The notes: generated by a model not told the origin, from the sequence alone. Positions 42,372-51,760 are shown, numbered from the stretch's first letter. The stretch: DNA of 64,000 bases from Cellulomonas fimi (GCF_028527925.1 NZ_JAPESW010000010.1:1-64000); one strand, 5' to 3'. Made by a program: numbers and translations.

Positions 42372-43226
42372 ATGCTCGTCGCCGCGGCCCTGGTGCCCGA
42401 CACCGCCCTCCTGGTCCCGGGGGTCTCCGGCCGCCACGACGCTCTTCCCGGGCTCCGCGACGCGGCGCTCGCCGCGGTCGCCCACGCCGTGGCGGGGGCC
42501 GCGTCGGTCGTCGTCGTCGCACCCGCGCGGCAGGCCGCCGAGCCGACCGGGACGCTGCGCGGCTCGCTCACCGCGGTCGGCGTCCCCGACGCGCTGCTCG
42601 GCTGGCCCGTGCCGGAGGTCGTCGTCGGCGACGCGGGTCCCGCGGTCGTGCCCGCGGTCGCGTCCGCCGTGGCCCTGCACCTGCTCGCGCGCGCCGGGTG
42701 GGACGGACCCGTGCGCGTCGTCGAGGTCGAGCGCGACCCCGCCGCCGCCGGGTCCGCCGCGGCGCTGGCCGCACGCGGTGCCGCGCTCGTCGCCGGGGCC
42801 GGGGGACCGCTCGCGCTGGTCGTCGTCGGGTCGGGCAGCGGTCGCCACGGTCCTGACGCCCCGCTGGCCGACGACGAGCGCGCGCTGGCGCTCGACGCGT
42901 CGCTCACGGCCGACCTCGCGCGAGCGGACCGGGCCGCGCGCGAGCGGATCGCGTCCCTCGACGCCGGGCTCGCGTCGGCGCTCGCCGTCTCCGGCTGGGC
43001 GTCGTGGCAGGTGCTGCTCGGCGCTGTCGGGACTCAGCACGTGGGGGCGACGCTCCTCGCCGAGGACGTGTCGCTCGGTGCGCACCACGTCGCCGCGCTG
43101 TGGCGGGTGACCGACACCCCGTCCGGGGCCGCGCCGACCGGCGTCCCGACCGCCGTCTCCGCGGCCGGCGCTGACTCGACCGGTGCCGCCGGGGTCGCCG
43201 ACCCGTCGACGGGCACGGCGCCGTGA
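42372..43226 (+). CDS. Class III extradiol dioxygenase-like protein
   Basis: A 284-residue protein resembling the LigB-fold family that sits upstream of miaA in actinobacteria (Rv2728c-like). The opening VAAALVPDTALLVPGVSG is typical; the expected metal His pair is not obvious (a GVSGRHDALPG segment is the nearest), so activity is doubtful. The last ~40 residues are Thr/Ala/Gly-rich. The TGA overlaps miaA GTG. Function unknown. Confidence 0.75.
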   Translation: MLVAAALVPDTALLVPGVSGRHDALPGLRDAALAAVAHAVAGAASVVVVAPARQAAEPTGTLRGSLTAVGVPDALLGWPVPEVVVGDAGPAVVPAVASAVALHLLARAGWDGPVRVVEVERDPAAAGSAAALAARGAALVAGAGGPLALVVVGSGSGRHGPDAPLADDERALALDASLTADLARADRAARERIASLDAGLASALAVSGWASWQVLLGAVGTQHVGATLLAEDVSLGAHHVAALWRVTDTPSGAAPTGVPTAVSAAGADSTGAAGVADPSTGTAP

Positions 43227-44179
43227 GCCTGGTCGTCGCGGTGGTCGGACCCACCGCCACGGGCAAGTCCGACCTGGGCATCGCGCTCGCGCTCGCGCTC
43301 GGCGGGGAGGTCGTCAACACCGACGCGATGCAGCTCTACCGCGGCATGGACATCGGCACGGCGAAGGTCCCCGTCGACGAGCGCCGCGGCGTCCCGCACC
43401 ACCTCCTCGACGTGCTCGAGCCGTCCCAGGACGCGACCGTCGCGGATTACCAGCAGCGGGCACGCGCGACGCTGACCGACCTCGACGCGCGGGGTGCGCG
43501 CGCGGTCGCGGTCGGCGGGTCCGGCCTCTACGTGCGCGCGCTGCTGGACCACATGGAGTTCCCCGGCACGGACCCCGAGCTGCGCGCCCGGCTGGAGGAG
43601 CGCGTCGAGCGCGAGGGGTCGCGCGCGCTGCACGCCGAGCTCGCGGCCGCGGACCCGGTCGCCGCCGAGGGCATCGGACCGCGCAACGCGCGCCGGGTCG
43701 TGCGCGCGCTCGAGGTCATCGCGCTCACCGGCCATCCTTACTCGGCGTCGCTGCCCCAGCACGTCTACGAGGTGCCGGCCGTCCAGATCGGGCTCGACTG
43801 CGACCGGCCGACGCTCGACGCGCGCGTCGCCGGCCGCGTCGACCGCATGTGGGCCGCGGGTCTGGTGGCCGAGGTCGAGGACCTGCTCGCGCGCGGTCTC
43901 GGCCGGACCGCGTCGCGCGCCGTGGGGTACGCGGAGGTCGCGGCGATGCTGCGCGGCGAGCTCACGGAGCAGGAGGCCCGCGACGCGACGACCGCGGGCA
44001 CGCGGCGGCTCGCCCGCAAGCAGATGGGCTGGTTCGGCCGCGACCCGCGCGTGCACTGGCTCGACGCGCAGGACCCGGACCTCGTCGAGCGTGCCCTCGA
44101 CCTCGTCGCCCGGGCCGACGCCGGCACGCTCGGACCGGCCACCGACGACCCCGCACCGCGCCGTAGTCTGGGGTCATGA
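43223..44179 (+). CDS. miaA: tRNA dimethylallyltransferase
   Basis: Adds the isopentenyl group to A37, the substrate later modified by MiaB. The 318-residue protein has the P-loop GPTATGKSDLG, DAMQLYRGMDIGTAK, HHLLDVLEP and RRLARKQMGWFGRDPRV. GTG 43223 overlaps the previous stop (GTGA) and the end overlaps dapF ATG (ATGA), so three genes are translationally coupled. Confidence 0.97.
   Translation: MSLVVAVVGPTATGKSDLGIALALALGGEVVNTDAMQLYRGMDIGTAKVPVDERRGVPHHLLDVLEPSQDATVADYQQRARATLTDLDARGARAVAVGGSGLYVRALLDHMEFPGTDPELRARLEERVEREGSRALHAELAAADPVAAEGIGPRNARRVVRALEVIALTGHPYSASLPQHVYEVPAVQIGLDCDRPTLDARVAGRVDRMWAAGLVAEVEDLLARGLGRTASRAVGYAEVAAMLRGELTEQEARDATTAGTRRLARKQMGWFGRDPRVHWLDAQDPDLVERALDLVARADAGTLGPATDDPAPRRSLGS
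44164..44169 (+). promoter_or_regulatory. Internal -10 element for dapF inside miaA
   Basis: TAGTCT, six bases before ATG 44176, within the last codons of miaA. Leaderless spacing suggests dapF can be transcribed independently of miaA. Confidence 0.45.
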
Positions 44180-45168
44180 CGACCGTCCCCGTGTCCGCCG
44201 ACGCGCCCGCCGACCTGCCCCTCGCGGTCGGGCTCCCGGTGACCAAGGGCCACGGTACGCAGAACGACTTCGTGCTCGTCGACGACCGCGACGGCCTGCT
44301 CGACCTCACGGCGCCGCTCGTACGCGAGCTCGCCGACCGCCGCGCCGGGCTCGGTGGCGACGGTGTCATCCGTCTCGTCGCGAGCCGGCTGCTGCCCGAG
44401 GGTGCCGCGGTGCTCGCCGAGGACCCGGCCGCGACCTGGTTCATGGACTACCGCAACGCCGACGGCTCGGTCGCCGAGATGTGCGGCAACGGCGTGCGCG
44501 TCTTCGCGGCTTTCGCCCAGCGCCTCGGCCTGTGGGACGCCGAGGACGAGCTCGTCCTCGGCACGCGGGCCGGCGTGCGCCGCGTGCGCCGCGTGCCGGT
44601 GCCGGCCGGTCTCGACGACGACGTCTGGTACGCGGTCGACATGGGCCGCTGGTCGGTCCCCGGCGGCGACGAGGCCGTGCAGGCCGGTTTCGACGCGCAG
44701 GTGCACGTCCCGGGCCTCGACGACGTCCGCCCCGCGCTGTCGCTCGACGTCGGCAACCCGCACACGGTCCTCGCGCTCGCGGGCCCCGACGAGCTCGCCG
44801 CCGCGGACCTCACGCGTCCGCCCGAGGTCCGGCCCGTGCCGCCGCACGGCACCAACGTCGAGCTCGTCGTGCCGCTCACCGAGGACCGCGCCGCCGACGG
44901 CACCCTCGTCGGGCACGTCGCGATGCGCGTGCACGAGCGTGGTGTGGGGGAGACGCGGTCGTGCGGCACGGGCGCGTGCGCGGCTGCGATGGCCGTCCGC
45001 ACCTGGGCCGGCGCGGGCGCGCCCGACGTCTGGCTCGTGGACGTGCCCGGCGGGACCGTGCGCGTCACCGCGCTCGCGGACGGACACGTCGAGCTCGCCG
45101 GACCGGCCGTCCTCGTCGCGACCGCGACGGTCGACCTCGCCGCCGTCGCGGGGGCCACGGGTCGATGA
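44176..45168 (+). CDS. dapF: Diaminopimelate epimerase
   Basis: Converts LL- to meso-diaminopimelate for lysine and peptidoglycan. The 330-residue protein has the two catalytic cysteine motifs, MCGNGVRVF and ETRSCGTGACAAA, and the substrate motifs GTQNDFVLVDD and VGNPH. ATG 44176 overlaps the miaA stop; the end overlaps the next gene. A longer loop (about 40 residues) before the second half is normal for actinobacterial DapF. Confidence 0.97.
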   Translation: MTTVPVSADAPADLPLAVGLPVTKGHGTQNDFVLVDDRDGLLDLTAPLVRELADRRAGLGGDGVIRLVASRLLPEGAAVLAEDPAATWFMDYRNADGSVAEMCGNGVRVFAAFAQRLGLWDAEDELVLGTRAGVRRVRRVPVPAGLDDDVWYAVDMGRWSVPGGDEAVQAGFDAQVHVPGLDDVRPALSLDVGNPHTVLALAGPDELAAADLTRPPEVRPVPPHGTNVELVVPLTEDRAADGTLVGHVAMRVHERGVGETRSCGTGACAAAMAVRTWAGAGAPDVWLVDVPGGTVRVTALADGHVELAGPAVLVATATVDLAAVAGATGR

Positions 45169-45602
45169 CCGAGGCCGCGCGGACGACGCACGGCCCGGGG
45201 GACGCGCCGGCGACGGGCGTCGCCCCGGCCCTCCGCGGTCCGCGGGTCGCGCCGTCGTCGGACGTCACGCTGACCTCCGACGACCTGGGCGGTGCACCCC
45301 TCGGCGCGCGCGCCACGGTCGTGCAGTTCTCCAGCACGTTCTGCGTGCCGTGCCGACGCACCCGCCAGGTCGTGGAGCACGCGCTGCGCACGGAGGGCGG
45401 CGTGACGCACGTCGACCTCGACGTCGCGGACCACCTCGCGCTGGGCGAGCGGCTCGCGATCACCTCGACGCCCACCGTCCTGGTCCTCGACGCGACCGGA
45501 CGCGTCCGTCGGCGCGCCTCCGGGGTGCCGTCGCTCGCTCAGCTCCGCGCGGCGGTCGCCGACGCGTCGGCCGCGCCGGCTCCCGAGGTCGCCTCCTCCT
45601 GA
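45165..45602 (+). CDS. Thioredoxin-like protein
   Basis: A 145-residue single-domain protein with the redox motif FSSTFCVPCRRTRQV (CVPC) and the cis-Pro region ITSTPTVLVLDATG. The 45-residue N-terminal extension lacks a signal, so cytoplasmic. ATG 45165 overlaps dapF by 4 bases. It may be a reductase for partner thiols; DapF catalysis uses two cysteines, so a link is conceivable but not shown. Confidence 0.85.
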   Translation: MTEAARTTHGPGDAPATGVAPALRGPRVAPSSDVTLTSDDLGGAPLGARATVVQFSSTFCVPCRRTRQVVEHALRTEGGVTHVDLDVADHLALGERLAITSTPTVLVLDATGRVRRRASGVPSLAQLRAAVADASAAPAPEVASS

Positions 45603-45641
45603 CGGGCGGGACGGCCGGCCCAGGGGTGCCCCGCGTCCGCC

Positions 45642-46253
45642 TCAGGAGTCCCGCACGACGAGGACCCGGAAGCCCTTCGCGCTCGCGGCCCGCTCGACCA
45701 CGACCCCGTCACCGAGCGTCGCGGCGAGCCAGCGCTGCAACGAGTCGGCACCGAGGTTCTTCCCGACGACGAGGTGGGCGTCGCCGCCCGCGGCACGCCG
45801 TGGCAGCCAGCGCAGCAGGAGCTCGTGCAGCGCGTCCTTGCCGACGCGGATCGGCGGGTTGGACCGGATCGTCGCGAACCGCACGTCGTCGGGGACGTCG
45901 TCGGGCAGGGCCGCCACGACGTTGCCGAGGCCGAGCGTCGCGGCGTTGCGCCGGACCAGGTCGAGCGCCCGCTCGTTGACGTCGACGGCCCACACGCGCG
46001 CGTCGGGCGACTCGAGCGCGAGCGACAGCGCGACGGGACCCCAGCCGCAGCCGAGGTCGAGCAGGTCGCCGGTCGCCGGCGGTGGCGGGGCCGCCCGCAG
46101 CAGGACCTGCGTGCCGTGGTCGACGTGGTCGGGGGAGAAGACGCCGCCCGCCGTCTGCACCTGCACCGGTCGCCCGGCGAGCTCGACGGTCAGCGTGCGC
46201 AGGTCCGCCGGGGACGCGGGCTGCGCGGTGAAGTAGTGCTCCTGCCCGCTCAC
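45642..46253 (-). CDS. Class I SAM-dependent methyltransferase (RsmC/RlmG-like)
   Basis: A 203-residue methyltransferase: GHYFTA-type start (EHYFTAQPASP), GGVFSPDHVDHGTQVLL, SAM loop LLDLGCGWGPVALSLA, AVDVNERALDLVRRNA and the catalytic SNPPIRVGK (NPP form typical of N2-guanine rRNA methyltransferases). Likely a 16S or 23S rRNA guanine methyltransferase. GTG 46253 has TAGGGT six bases upstream. Convergent with the thioredoxin-like gene. Confidence 0.9.
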   Translation of the reverse strand: MSGQEHYFTAQPASPADLRTLTVELAGRPVQVQTAGGVFSPDHVDHGTQVLLRAAPPPPATGDLLDLGCGWGPVALSLALESPDARVWAVDVNERALDLVRRNAATLGLGNVVAALPDDVPDDVRFATIRSNPPIRVGKDALHELLLRWLPRRAAGGDAHLVVGKNLGADSLQRWLAATLGDGVVVERAASAKGFRVLVVRDS

Positions 46254-46259
46254 GGGGCG

Positions 46260-46265
46260 ACCCTA
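46260..46265 (-). promoter_or_regulatory. -10 element of the methyltransferase gene
   Basis: TAGGGT (minus strand) with CGCCCC then GTG 46253; leaderless spacing. Confidence 0.5.
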
Positions 46266-46363
46266 CCGGGCAGCGCTCGGCCCGCAGCGAAATGGATCGC
46301 ACGCCGGGGAAGCGCGTGCGACCCTGGAAGAGCAGCCGACGAAGCCGATCCGAGAGGAACCGC

Positions 46364-47884
46364 GTGAACGACCCGCAGCACACCACCCACGAGACCGAGG
46401 CGTACGAGCCTCGCTCCGTGCAGGACGTCGCCGATGACGTCGTCGCGCGTGTGCTCGCCCGGGCCGGCACCGCGCTGCAGGACGGCGGCACCGTCCACTC
46501 CACGTACGACGGGGACCAGCTCGACCTCGAGGAGCGCACGTCGCTGCGCCGGGTCGCGGCCCTGTCCACCGAGCTCGAGGACGTCACCGAGGTCGAGTAC
46601 CGCCAGCTCCGCCTGGAGAAGGTCGTGCTCGTCGGCGTCTGGGGCACGGGCACCGCGGAGGACGCCGAGGTCTCGCTGCGCGAGCTCGCGGCCCTCGCCG
46701 AGACAGCCGGGTCGCAGGTCCTCGACGGCGTGATCCAGCGTCGCCGCACACCCGACCCGGGCACGTACCTCGGGTCGGGCAAGGCCGCCGAGCTCGCGAT
46801 GCTCGTCGCGTCGGTCGGCGCGGACACCGTCGTCGTCGACGGGGAGCTCGCCCCGTCCCAGCGGCGCGCGCTCGAGGACATCGTGCGGGTCAAGGTCGTC
46901 GACCGGACCGCGCTGATCCTCGACATCTTCGCCCAGCACGCCAAGTCCCGGGAGGGCAAGGCGCAGGTCGAGCTCGCGCAGCTCGAGTACCTGCTCCCGC
47001 GCCTGCGCGGGTGGGGCGAGTCGATGTCCCGGCAGGCCGGTGGCCAGGTCGGCGGCGCCGGCGCGGGCATGGGCTCGCGTGGTCCCGGTGAGACGAAGAT
47101 CGAGCTCGACCGCCGGCGGATCCGCAACCGGATGGCCAAGCTGCGCCGCGAGATCGCCGCGATGGAGCCGGCGCGCCTCACCAAGCGCGCGTCGCGCCGC
47201 AAGAACGCGATCCCGTCGGTCGCCATCGCCGGGTACACGAACGCGGGCAAGTCGTCGCTGCTCAACCGGCTGACCAACGCCGGCGTCCTCGTCGAGAACG
47301 CGCTGTTCGCGACGCTGGACCCGACGGTCCGGCGCGCCGAGACCACCGACGGCCGCGTCTACACGCTGGCCGACACCGTCGGGTTCGTGCGGGCGCTCCC
47401 GCACCAGCTCGTCGAGGCGTTCCGGTCGACGCTCGAGGAGGTCGCCGACGCGGACCTCATCCTGCACGTCGTCGACGCGTCCCACCCGGACCCGGAGGGG
47501 CAGATCGCGGCCGTGCGGCACGTGTTCGCCGACATCCCGGGCGCCATGGACGTGCCGGAGATCGTCGTCCTCAACAAGGCGGACCGCGCGTCCGACGAGG
47601 CGATCACCCGGCTCCGGTCGCGCGAGGTGCACTCGGTCGTCGTCTCGGCCCACACGGGCGAGGGGATCGCGGAGCTCCAGGCGCTCATCGCCGACCAGCT
47701 CCCGCGGCCCGGTGTGGCCGTCGACGTCGTGGTCCCGTACGACCGTGGCGACCTGGTCAGCCGGGTGCACGAGCACGGTGACATCGACCACGAGGAGCAC
47801 ACGGCGCAGGGCACCGCGCTGCGCGCCCGCGTCGACTCGCAGCTCGCGTCCGAGCTCAACGCCGCGGCGGTCCGGACCGCCTGA
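46364..47884 (+). CDS. hflX: GTPase HflX
   Basis: Ribosome-splitting GTPase that rescues stalled 70S ribosomes under stress. The 506-residue protein has the N-terminal HflX domain (PGTYLGSGKAAELA), a Gly-rich region (GGQVGGAGAGMGSRGPGE), then G1 GYTNAGKSS, DTVGFVRALPHQLVEAFRSTL and NKAD. GTG 46364 follows GAGAGGA. An 8-bp inverted repeat (46297-46321) lies upstream and may be an operator. Confidence 0.95.
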   Translation: MNDPQHTTHETEAYEPRSVQDVADDVVARVLARAGTALQDGGTVHSTYDGDQLDLEERTSLRRVAALSTELEDVTEVEYRQLRLEKVVLVGVWGTGTAEDAEVSLRELAALAETAGSQVLDGVIQRRRTPDPGTYLGSGKAAELAMLVASVGADTVVVDGELAPSQRRALEDIVRVKVVDRTALILDIFAQHAKSREGKAQVELAQLEYLLPRLRGWGESMSRQAGGQVGGAGAGMGSRGPGETKIELDRRRIRNRMAKLRREIAAMEPARLTKRASRRKNAIPSVAIAGYTNAGKSSLLNRLTNAGVLVENALFATLDPTVRRAETTDGRVYTLADTVGFVRALPHQLVEAFRSTLEEVADADLILHVVDASHPDPEGQIAAVRHVFADIPGAMDVPEIVVLNKADRASDEAITRLRSREVHSVVVSAHTGEGIAELQALIADQLPRPGVAVDVVVPYDRGDLVSRVHEHGDIDHEEHTAQGTALRARVDSQLASELNAAAVRTA

Positions 47885-47907
47885 CCGGAGCCGTGGGTGA
47901 CCGCGAC

Positions 47908-47913
47908 TACGCT
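47908..47913 (+). promoter_or_regulatory. -10 element of the DinG-type helicase gene
   Basis: TACGCT, six bases before GTG 47920. It supports the shorter start over GTG 47893, whose GGAG is only two bases away. Confidence 0.5.
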
Positions 47914-47919
47914 GTCGCG

Positions 47920-50049
47920 GTGCCCGATGCGGAACCGACGGTCGACGACCTCCTGGACCTCGCCGTCGGCGCCCTCGGCGGCGCCCGCCGCGACGGTCAG
48001 CACACGATGGCGCAGGCCGTCGCACGGTCGCTCGAGACGGGCGAGCACCTGCTCGTGCAGGCGGGGACCGGCACCGGCAAGTCGCTCGGGTACCTCGTCC
48101 CCGCCGTCCGGCACGCGGTCCTCGCGGACGAGCACGTCGTCGTCTCGACCGCGACGCTCGCGCTGCAGCGGCAGGTCGTCACGCGCGACCTGCCGCTCGT
48201 CGCGGACGCGCTCGCGCCGCGGCTCCCGCGCAAGCCGCACATCGCGCTCCTCAAGGGCTGGCACAACTACCTCTGCGTGCACAAGGTCGCGGGCGGCTAC
48301 CCGGAGGACGAGCCGGGCACGCTGTTCGACCTCGGCGACCACGCGGGCGCCGCCGACCACCCTGCACCCGCCGGCGCCGGGCGGCGCGACGGCAGCGAGT
48401 CGCTCGGCGAGCAGGTCCTGCGGCTGCGCGAGTGGGCCGAGGAGACCGACACGGGCGACCGCGACGACCTCGTCCCGGGCGTGACCGACCGCGCGTGGCG
48501 GCAGGTGTCCGTGACGTCGCTCGAGTGCCTCGGAACGCGCTGCCCGATGATCGAGGAGTGCTTCCCCGAGCGCGCACGCGCGTCGGCGCGGGAGGCCGAC
48601 GTCGTCGTGACGAACCACGCGATGCTCGGGATCGCCGCGTCGGGCTCGCCCGGGGTCCTGCCGGAGCACGACGTGCTCGTCGTCGACGAGGCCCACGAGC
48701 TCACGGACCGCGTGACCGCGCAGGCGACGTCGGACCTGTCGTTCGCGACGGTCGACCATGCCGCGCGTCTCGCACGGCGGCACGGGGGAGTGCCGACGAC
48801 CGACCTCGACGCGGCCGCGCAGGCGCTCGCGGCGGTGCTCGTCGAGCTCCCCGAGGGACGGTTCCCCGACGGCCTGCCCGACGCCGCACGCGACGCGGTC
48901 GCCGCGGTCCGCGACGCGTCGCGCACGCTGCTGAGCGCGCTCAAGCCCGACTCGACGGCCGGCCGGCCGGCGGCCCCCGACGGCGGGCTCAAGATGGCGG
49001 CGTCGGCGATGCTCGCGCTCTTCGAGGTGGCCGACCGCATGGCCGCCGACCCGGAGGACAACCGGCACACCGTGCTGTGGTGCGCGCGCGGCGAGGACCG
49101 GCGCGGGGGCGTCCTGACACGCCTGCACGCCGCGCCGCTCGCCGTGAACGGGCTGATCCGCACCAACCTGCTGGCGGGGCGCACGGGCGTGCTGACGTCG
49201 GCGACGCTGTCGCTCGGCGGCTCCTTCGACCCGGTCGCGCGCTCCGTGGGCCTCGAGGTGCGGCCCGACGCCGAGCCGGTGGGGCCGTCGCGGCTGCCGG
49301 GTTCGCCCGGGGACGACGACGCCGCGGCGACGCCGGCGGACGACGGAACGCGCACCGCTGTCGACGAGGCGGGTCCGCTCACGTGGCACGGCCTCGACGT
49401 CGGCAGCCCGTTCGACTACGCCCGGCAGGGGATCCTGTACGTCGCGCGCCGCCTCCCGCCGCCGGGCCGCGAGCCCGCGACCGACGCGCAGCTCGACGAG
49501 ATCGAGGCGCTCGTGCGCGCCGCGGGCGGTCGCACGCTGGGGCTGTTCTCGTCGCGCCGGGCCGCCACCGCGGCCGCGCTCGCGATGCGCGAGCGTCTCG
49601 ACGTGCCCGTGCTGCTGCAGGGCGACGACCAGCTCCCGACGCTCGTGGCGCAGTTCGCGGCCGACGAGCCCACCTGCCTCTTCGGGACCCTGTCGCTGTG
49701 GCAGGGCGTCGACGTGCCGGGCCCGGCGTGCCGCCTCGTCCTCATCGACCGGATCCCGTTCCCGCGCCCGGACGACCCCGTGCGCTCGGCCCGGACCGAG
49801 GCGGTCGCGGCCGCCGGCGGCAACGGCTTCATGTCGGTGTCGGCGACGCACGCCGCGCTCCTGCTCGCCCAGGGCGCCGGACGGCTCGTGCGGACCACGG
49901 AGGACCGCGGCGTCGTGGCGGTCCTCGACCCGCGGCTCGTCACGGCCCGCTACGGCGAGTTCCTCGCGCGGTCGCTGCCGGGCTTCTGGCGGACGACCGA
50001 ACGCGACGTGGCCGTGTCCGCCCTGCGCCGCCTCACCGGGTCGGACTAG
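47920..50049 (+). CDS. dinG: DinG/XPD-type ATP-dependent helicase
   Basis: A 709-residue superfamily 2 helicase: Walker A GTGTGKSLGYLVP, DEAH box (VVDEAHEL), and four cysteines spaced for an iron-sulfur cluster (LCVHK, LECLG, TRCPM, EECFP), then FGTLSLWQGVDVPGPACRLV and LAQGAGRLVRTTEDRG. DinG-type helicases resolve R-loops and DNA structures. No LexA box is seen upstream despite the historical din name. GTG 47893 gives nine more residues. Confidence 0.93.
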   Translation: MPDAEPTVDDLLDLAVGALGGARRDGQHTMAQAVARSLETGEHLLVQAGTGTGKSLGYLVPAVRHAVLADEHVVVSTATLALQRQVVTRDLPLVADALAPRLPRKPHIALLKGWHNYLCVHKVAGGYPEDEPGTLFDLGDHAGAADHPAPAGAGRRDGSESLGEQVLRLREWAEETDTGDRDDLVPGVTDRAWRQVSVTSLECLGTRCPMIEECFPERARASAREADVVVTNHAMLGIAASGSPGVLPEHDVLVVDEAHELTDRVTAQATSDLSFATVDHAARLARRHGGVPTTDLDAAAQALAAVLVELPEGRFPDGLPDAARDAVAAVRDASRTLLSALKPDSTAGRPAAPDGGLKMAASAMLALFEVADRMAADPEDNRHTVLWCARGEDRRGGVLTRLHAAPLAVNGLIRTNLLAGRTGVLTSATLSLGGSFDPVARSVGLEVRPDAEPVGPSRLPGSPGDDDAAATPADDGTRTAVDEAGPLTWHGLDVGSPFDYARQGILYVARRLPPPGREPATDAQLDEIEALVRAAGGRTLGLFSSRRAATAAALAMRERLDVPVLLQGDDQLPTLVAQFAADEPTCLFGTLSLWQGVDVPGPACRLVLIDRIPFPRPDDPVRSARTEAVAAAGGNGFMSVSATHAALLLAQGAGRLVRTTEDRGVVAVLDPRLVTARYGEFLARSLPGFWRTTERDVAVSALRRLTGSD

Positions 50050-50153
50050 CCTCGGAACTGCGCCGACGTGCGGTGCCGGGGGTTCGACCGGCACCGACGC
50101 GCACCCCGACCGACCCGGGCCCGGGCGGTCGCACGACGACGCCGGAGAGACCG

Positions 50154-51155
50154 ATGACCGAGACCCCTGACCTCGACGACGCCGTGACGCCGCACGTCCC
50201 GCGTCGCCGCACGTCCAAGCTGGCGATCGTGGGGGCGGGTGCCGTCGGCTCGACGATGGCGTACGCCGCGCTCATGCGCGGCGCGGCCCGGACCGTCGCG
50301 CTCTACGACATCAACAAGGCCAAGGTGCAGGCCGAGGCCCTCGACCTGGGCCACGGCATCCAGTTCATGCCGATGGCACAGGTCGTGGGGTCCGACGACA
50401 TCGCCGTGTGCGCCGACGCCGACGTCGTGATGTTCACCGCGGGCGCGAAGCAGAAGCCCGGGCAGACGCGCCTCGACCTGGCCGAGGCGACGATCTCGCT
50501 GGTCCGCAAGGTGCTCCCGGCGGTCGTGGAGGTCGCGCCCGACGCGACCTACGTCATGGTCACCAACCCGGTCGACGTCGTGACGTACGCGTCGCTGCGG
50601 ATCTCCGGCCTCCCGCCGTCGCGCCTGTTCGGCTCCGGCACCGTGCTCGACTCGTCGCGGCTGCGCTACCTCATCGCGCGCGAGACCGGTGTCGCGGTGC
50701 AGAACGTGCACGCCTACGTCGCCGGCGAGCACGGCGACAGCGAGCTGCCGCTGTGGAGCTCCGCGAGCATCGGGGCGGTGCCGCTGCTGGAGTGGAACGG
50801 GCTCGGCGGTCGGGGCGGCGCGCTCACGTCGGAGGTGCGCGAGCGGATCGCGCGCGAGGTCGTCGACTCCGCGTACCAGATCATCGAGGGCAAGGGCGCC
50901 ACCAACTACGCCGTCGCGCTCGCCGGCTCCCGGATCATCGAGGCCGTCCTCAACGACGAGTCGCGCATCCTGCCGGTCTCGTCGCTGCTCGACGACTACT
51001 ACGGCATCTCGGACGTGTGCCTCTCCGTGCCCGCCGTCGTCGGCGCGAAGGGCGTCGAGGACCGGCTCGCCGTGCCGATGTCCGCCGACGAGCTCGCCGG
51101 CCTGCGCCGCTCCGCCGAGGCCGTCAAGGACGTCGCGCGCCAGTTCGGCTTCTGA
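50154..51155 (+). CDS. ldh: L-lactate dehydrogenase
   Basis: Reduces pyruvate to L-lactate with NADH. A 333-residue enzyme with the Rossmann GAGAVGSTMAY, the substrate loop AGAKQKPGQTRLDL, SGTVLDSSRLR and the catalytic GEHGDSELPLW. Differs from malate dehydrogenase by the GQT loop (Gln at the specificity position). GGAGAGA precedes ATG 50154. Two terminator hairpins follow. Confidence 0.95.
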   Translation: MTETPDLDDAVTPHVPRRRTSKLAIVGAGAVGSTMAYAALMRGAARTVALYDINKAKVQAEALDLGHGIQFMPMAQVVGSDDIAVCADADVVMFTAGAKQKPGQTRLDLAEATISLVRKVLPAVVEVAPDATYVMVTNPVDVVTYASLRISGLPPSRLFGSGTVLDSSRLRYLIARETGVAVQNVHAYVAGEHGDSELPLWSSASIGAVPLLEWNGLGGRGGALTSEVRERIAREVVDSAYQIIEGKGATNYAVALAGSRIIEAVLNDESRILPVSSLLDDYYGISDVCLSVPAVVGAKGVEDRLAVPMSADELAGLRRSAEAVKDVARQFGF

Positions 51156-51176
51156 CCTGCGGACGCTGACCCGCGA

Positions 51177-51227
51177 CCACCTCACGGCGTCGCGGCGCGC
51201 AGCGGGCGCGCGGACGCCGTGAGGTGG
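51177..51227. terminator. Terminator hairpin after ldh (first)
   Basis: CCACCTCACGGCGTC (51177-51191) and its exact complement (51213-51227), 15 bp, with a 21-base loop that can fold further (GCGCGC/GCGCGC). It lies between convergent genes. Confidence 0.8.
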
Positions 51228-51236
51228 TGACGCGAC

Positions 51237-51266
51237 GGGTTGCGCGGGCGCCCGCCCGCGCAACCC
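51237..51266. terminator. Terminator hairpin after ldh (second)
   Basis: GGGTTGCGCGGGC (51237-51249) and its complement (51254-51266), 13 bp with a 4-base loop, ten bases after the first hairpin. Confidence 0.8.
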
Positions 51267-51283
51267 CCCGGGTCCGGTGACCG

Positions 51284-51559
51284 TCAGTGCGAGCGCAGCG
51301 CGCGGATGAGCTCCGCCTTGCGCATGCGCGACCGTCCCTCGATGCCGACGTCTGCCGCCTTCTTGCGCAGGTCGTCGACGGTCCAGTCGTCGTAGTCGCC
51401 CGACCTGCCGCCCTTGCGTCCGACGGAGGACCGTGACGAGCCGGCGGCGGCGTTGGCGATGCGCGCCGACTTCTCCTTGCTGTTGCCCTCGTCGCGCAGC
51501 CGCTCGTAGAGCTTCGCGTCCTTCACGCTGGGTCCGGGGTCCCGCATGCGTCCGGGCAT
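51284..51559 (-). CDS. Rho-N-like small basic protein (DUF7218)
   Basis: A 91-residue protein: a DPGPSVKDAKLYERLRDEGNSKEKSARIANA segment, a short Ser/Gly/Arg linker, and a C-terminal Rho termination factor N-like helix-extension-helix (WTVDDLRKKAADVGIEGRSRMRKAELIRAL). GGAGGA precedes ATG 51559. Widely conserved in actinobacteria; possibly a nucleic-acid-binding protein. The function is unknown. Confidence 0.85.
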   Translation of the reverse strand: MPGRMRDPGPSVKDAKLYERLRDEGNSKEKSARIANAAAGSSRSSVGRKGGRSGDYDDWTVDDLRKKAADVGIEGRSRMRKAELIRALRSH

Positions 51560-51760
51560 CGTTCCTCCTCGGTCGAGGCCGGGGGCGTCGTCCTCACCCC
51601 GGACCAGCGTCGCCCGCACCTCGCGGAGTCGCACGCGCAGCGGCGCGGAGCCGAGGCGCCCGCGCGCTCCGACTCGTCGCGCCGGCGACCTCGCGGCCGC
51701 GCTCCGGGCCTGACCGCTCCGGCGGTCGGCGGGTGTGCGCCCTTCGGTGGGCCGTCGGCG

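Noticed and set aside
47881..47919. LexA box upstream of dinG
   Set aside because: No CGAAC-N4-GTTCG match is present; the name comes from the E. coli gene.
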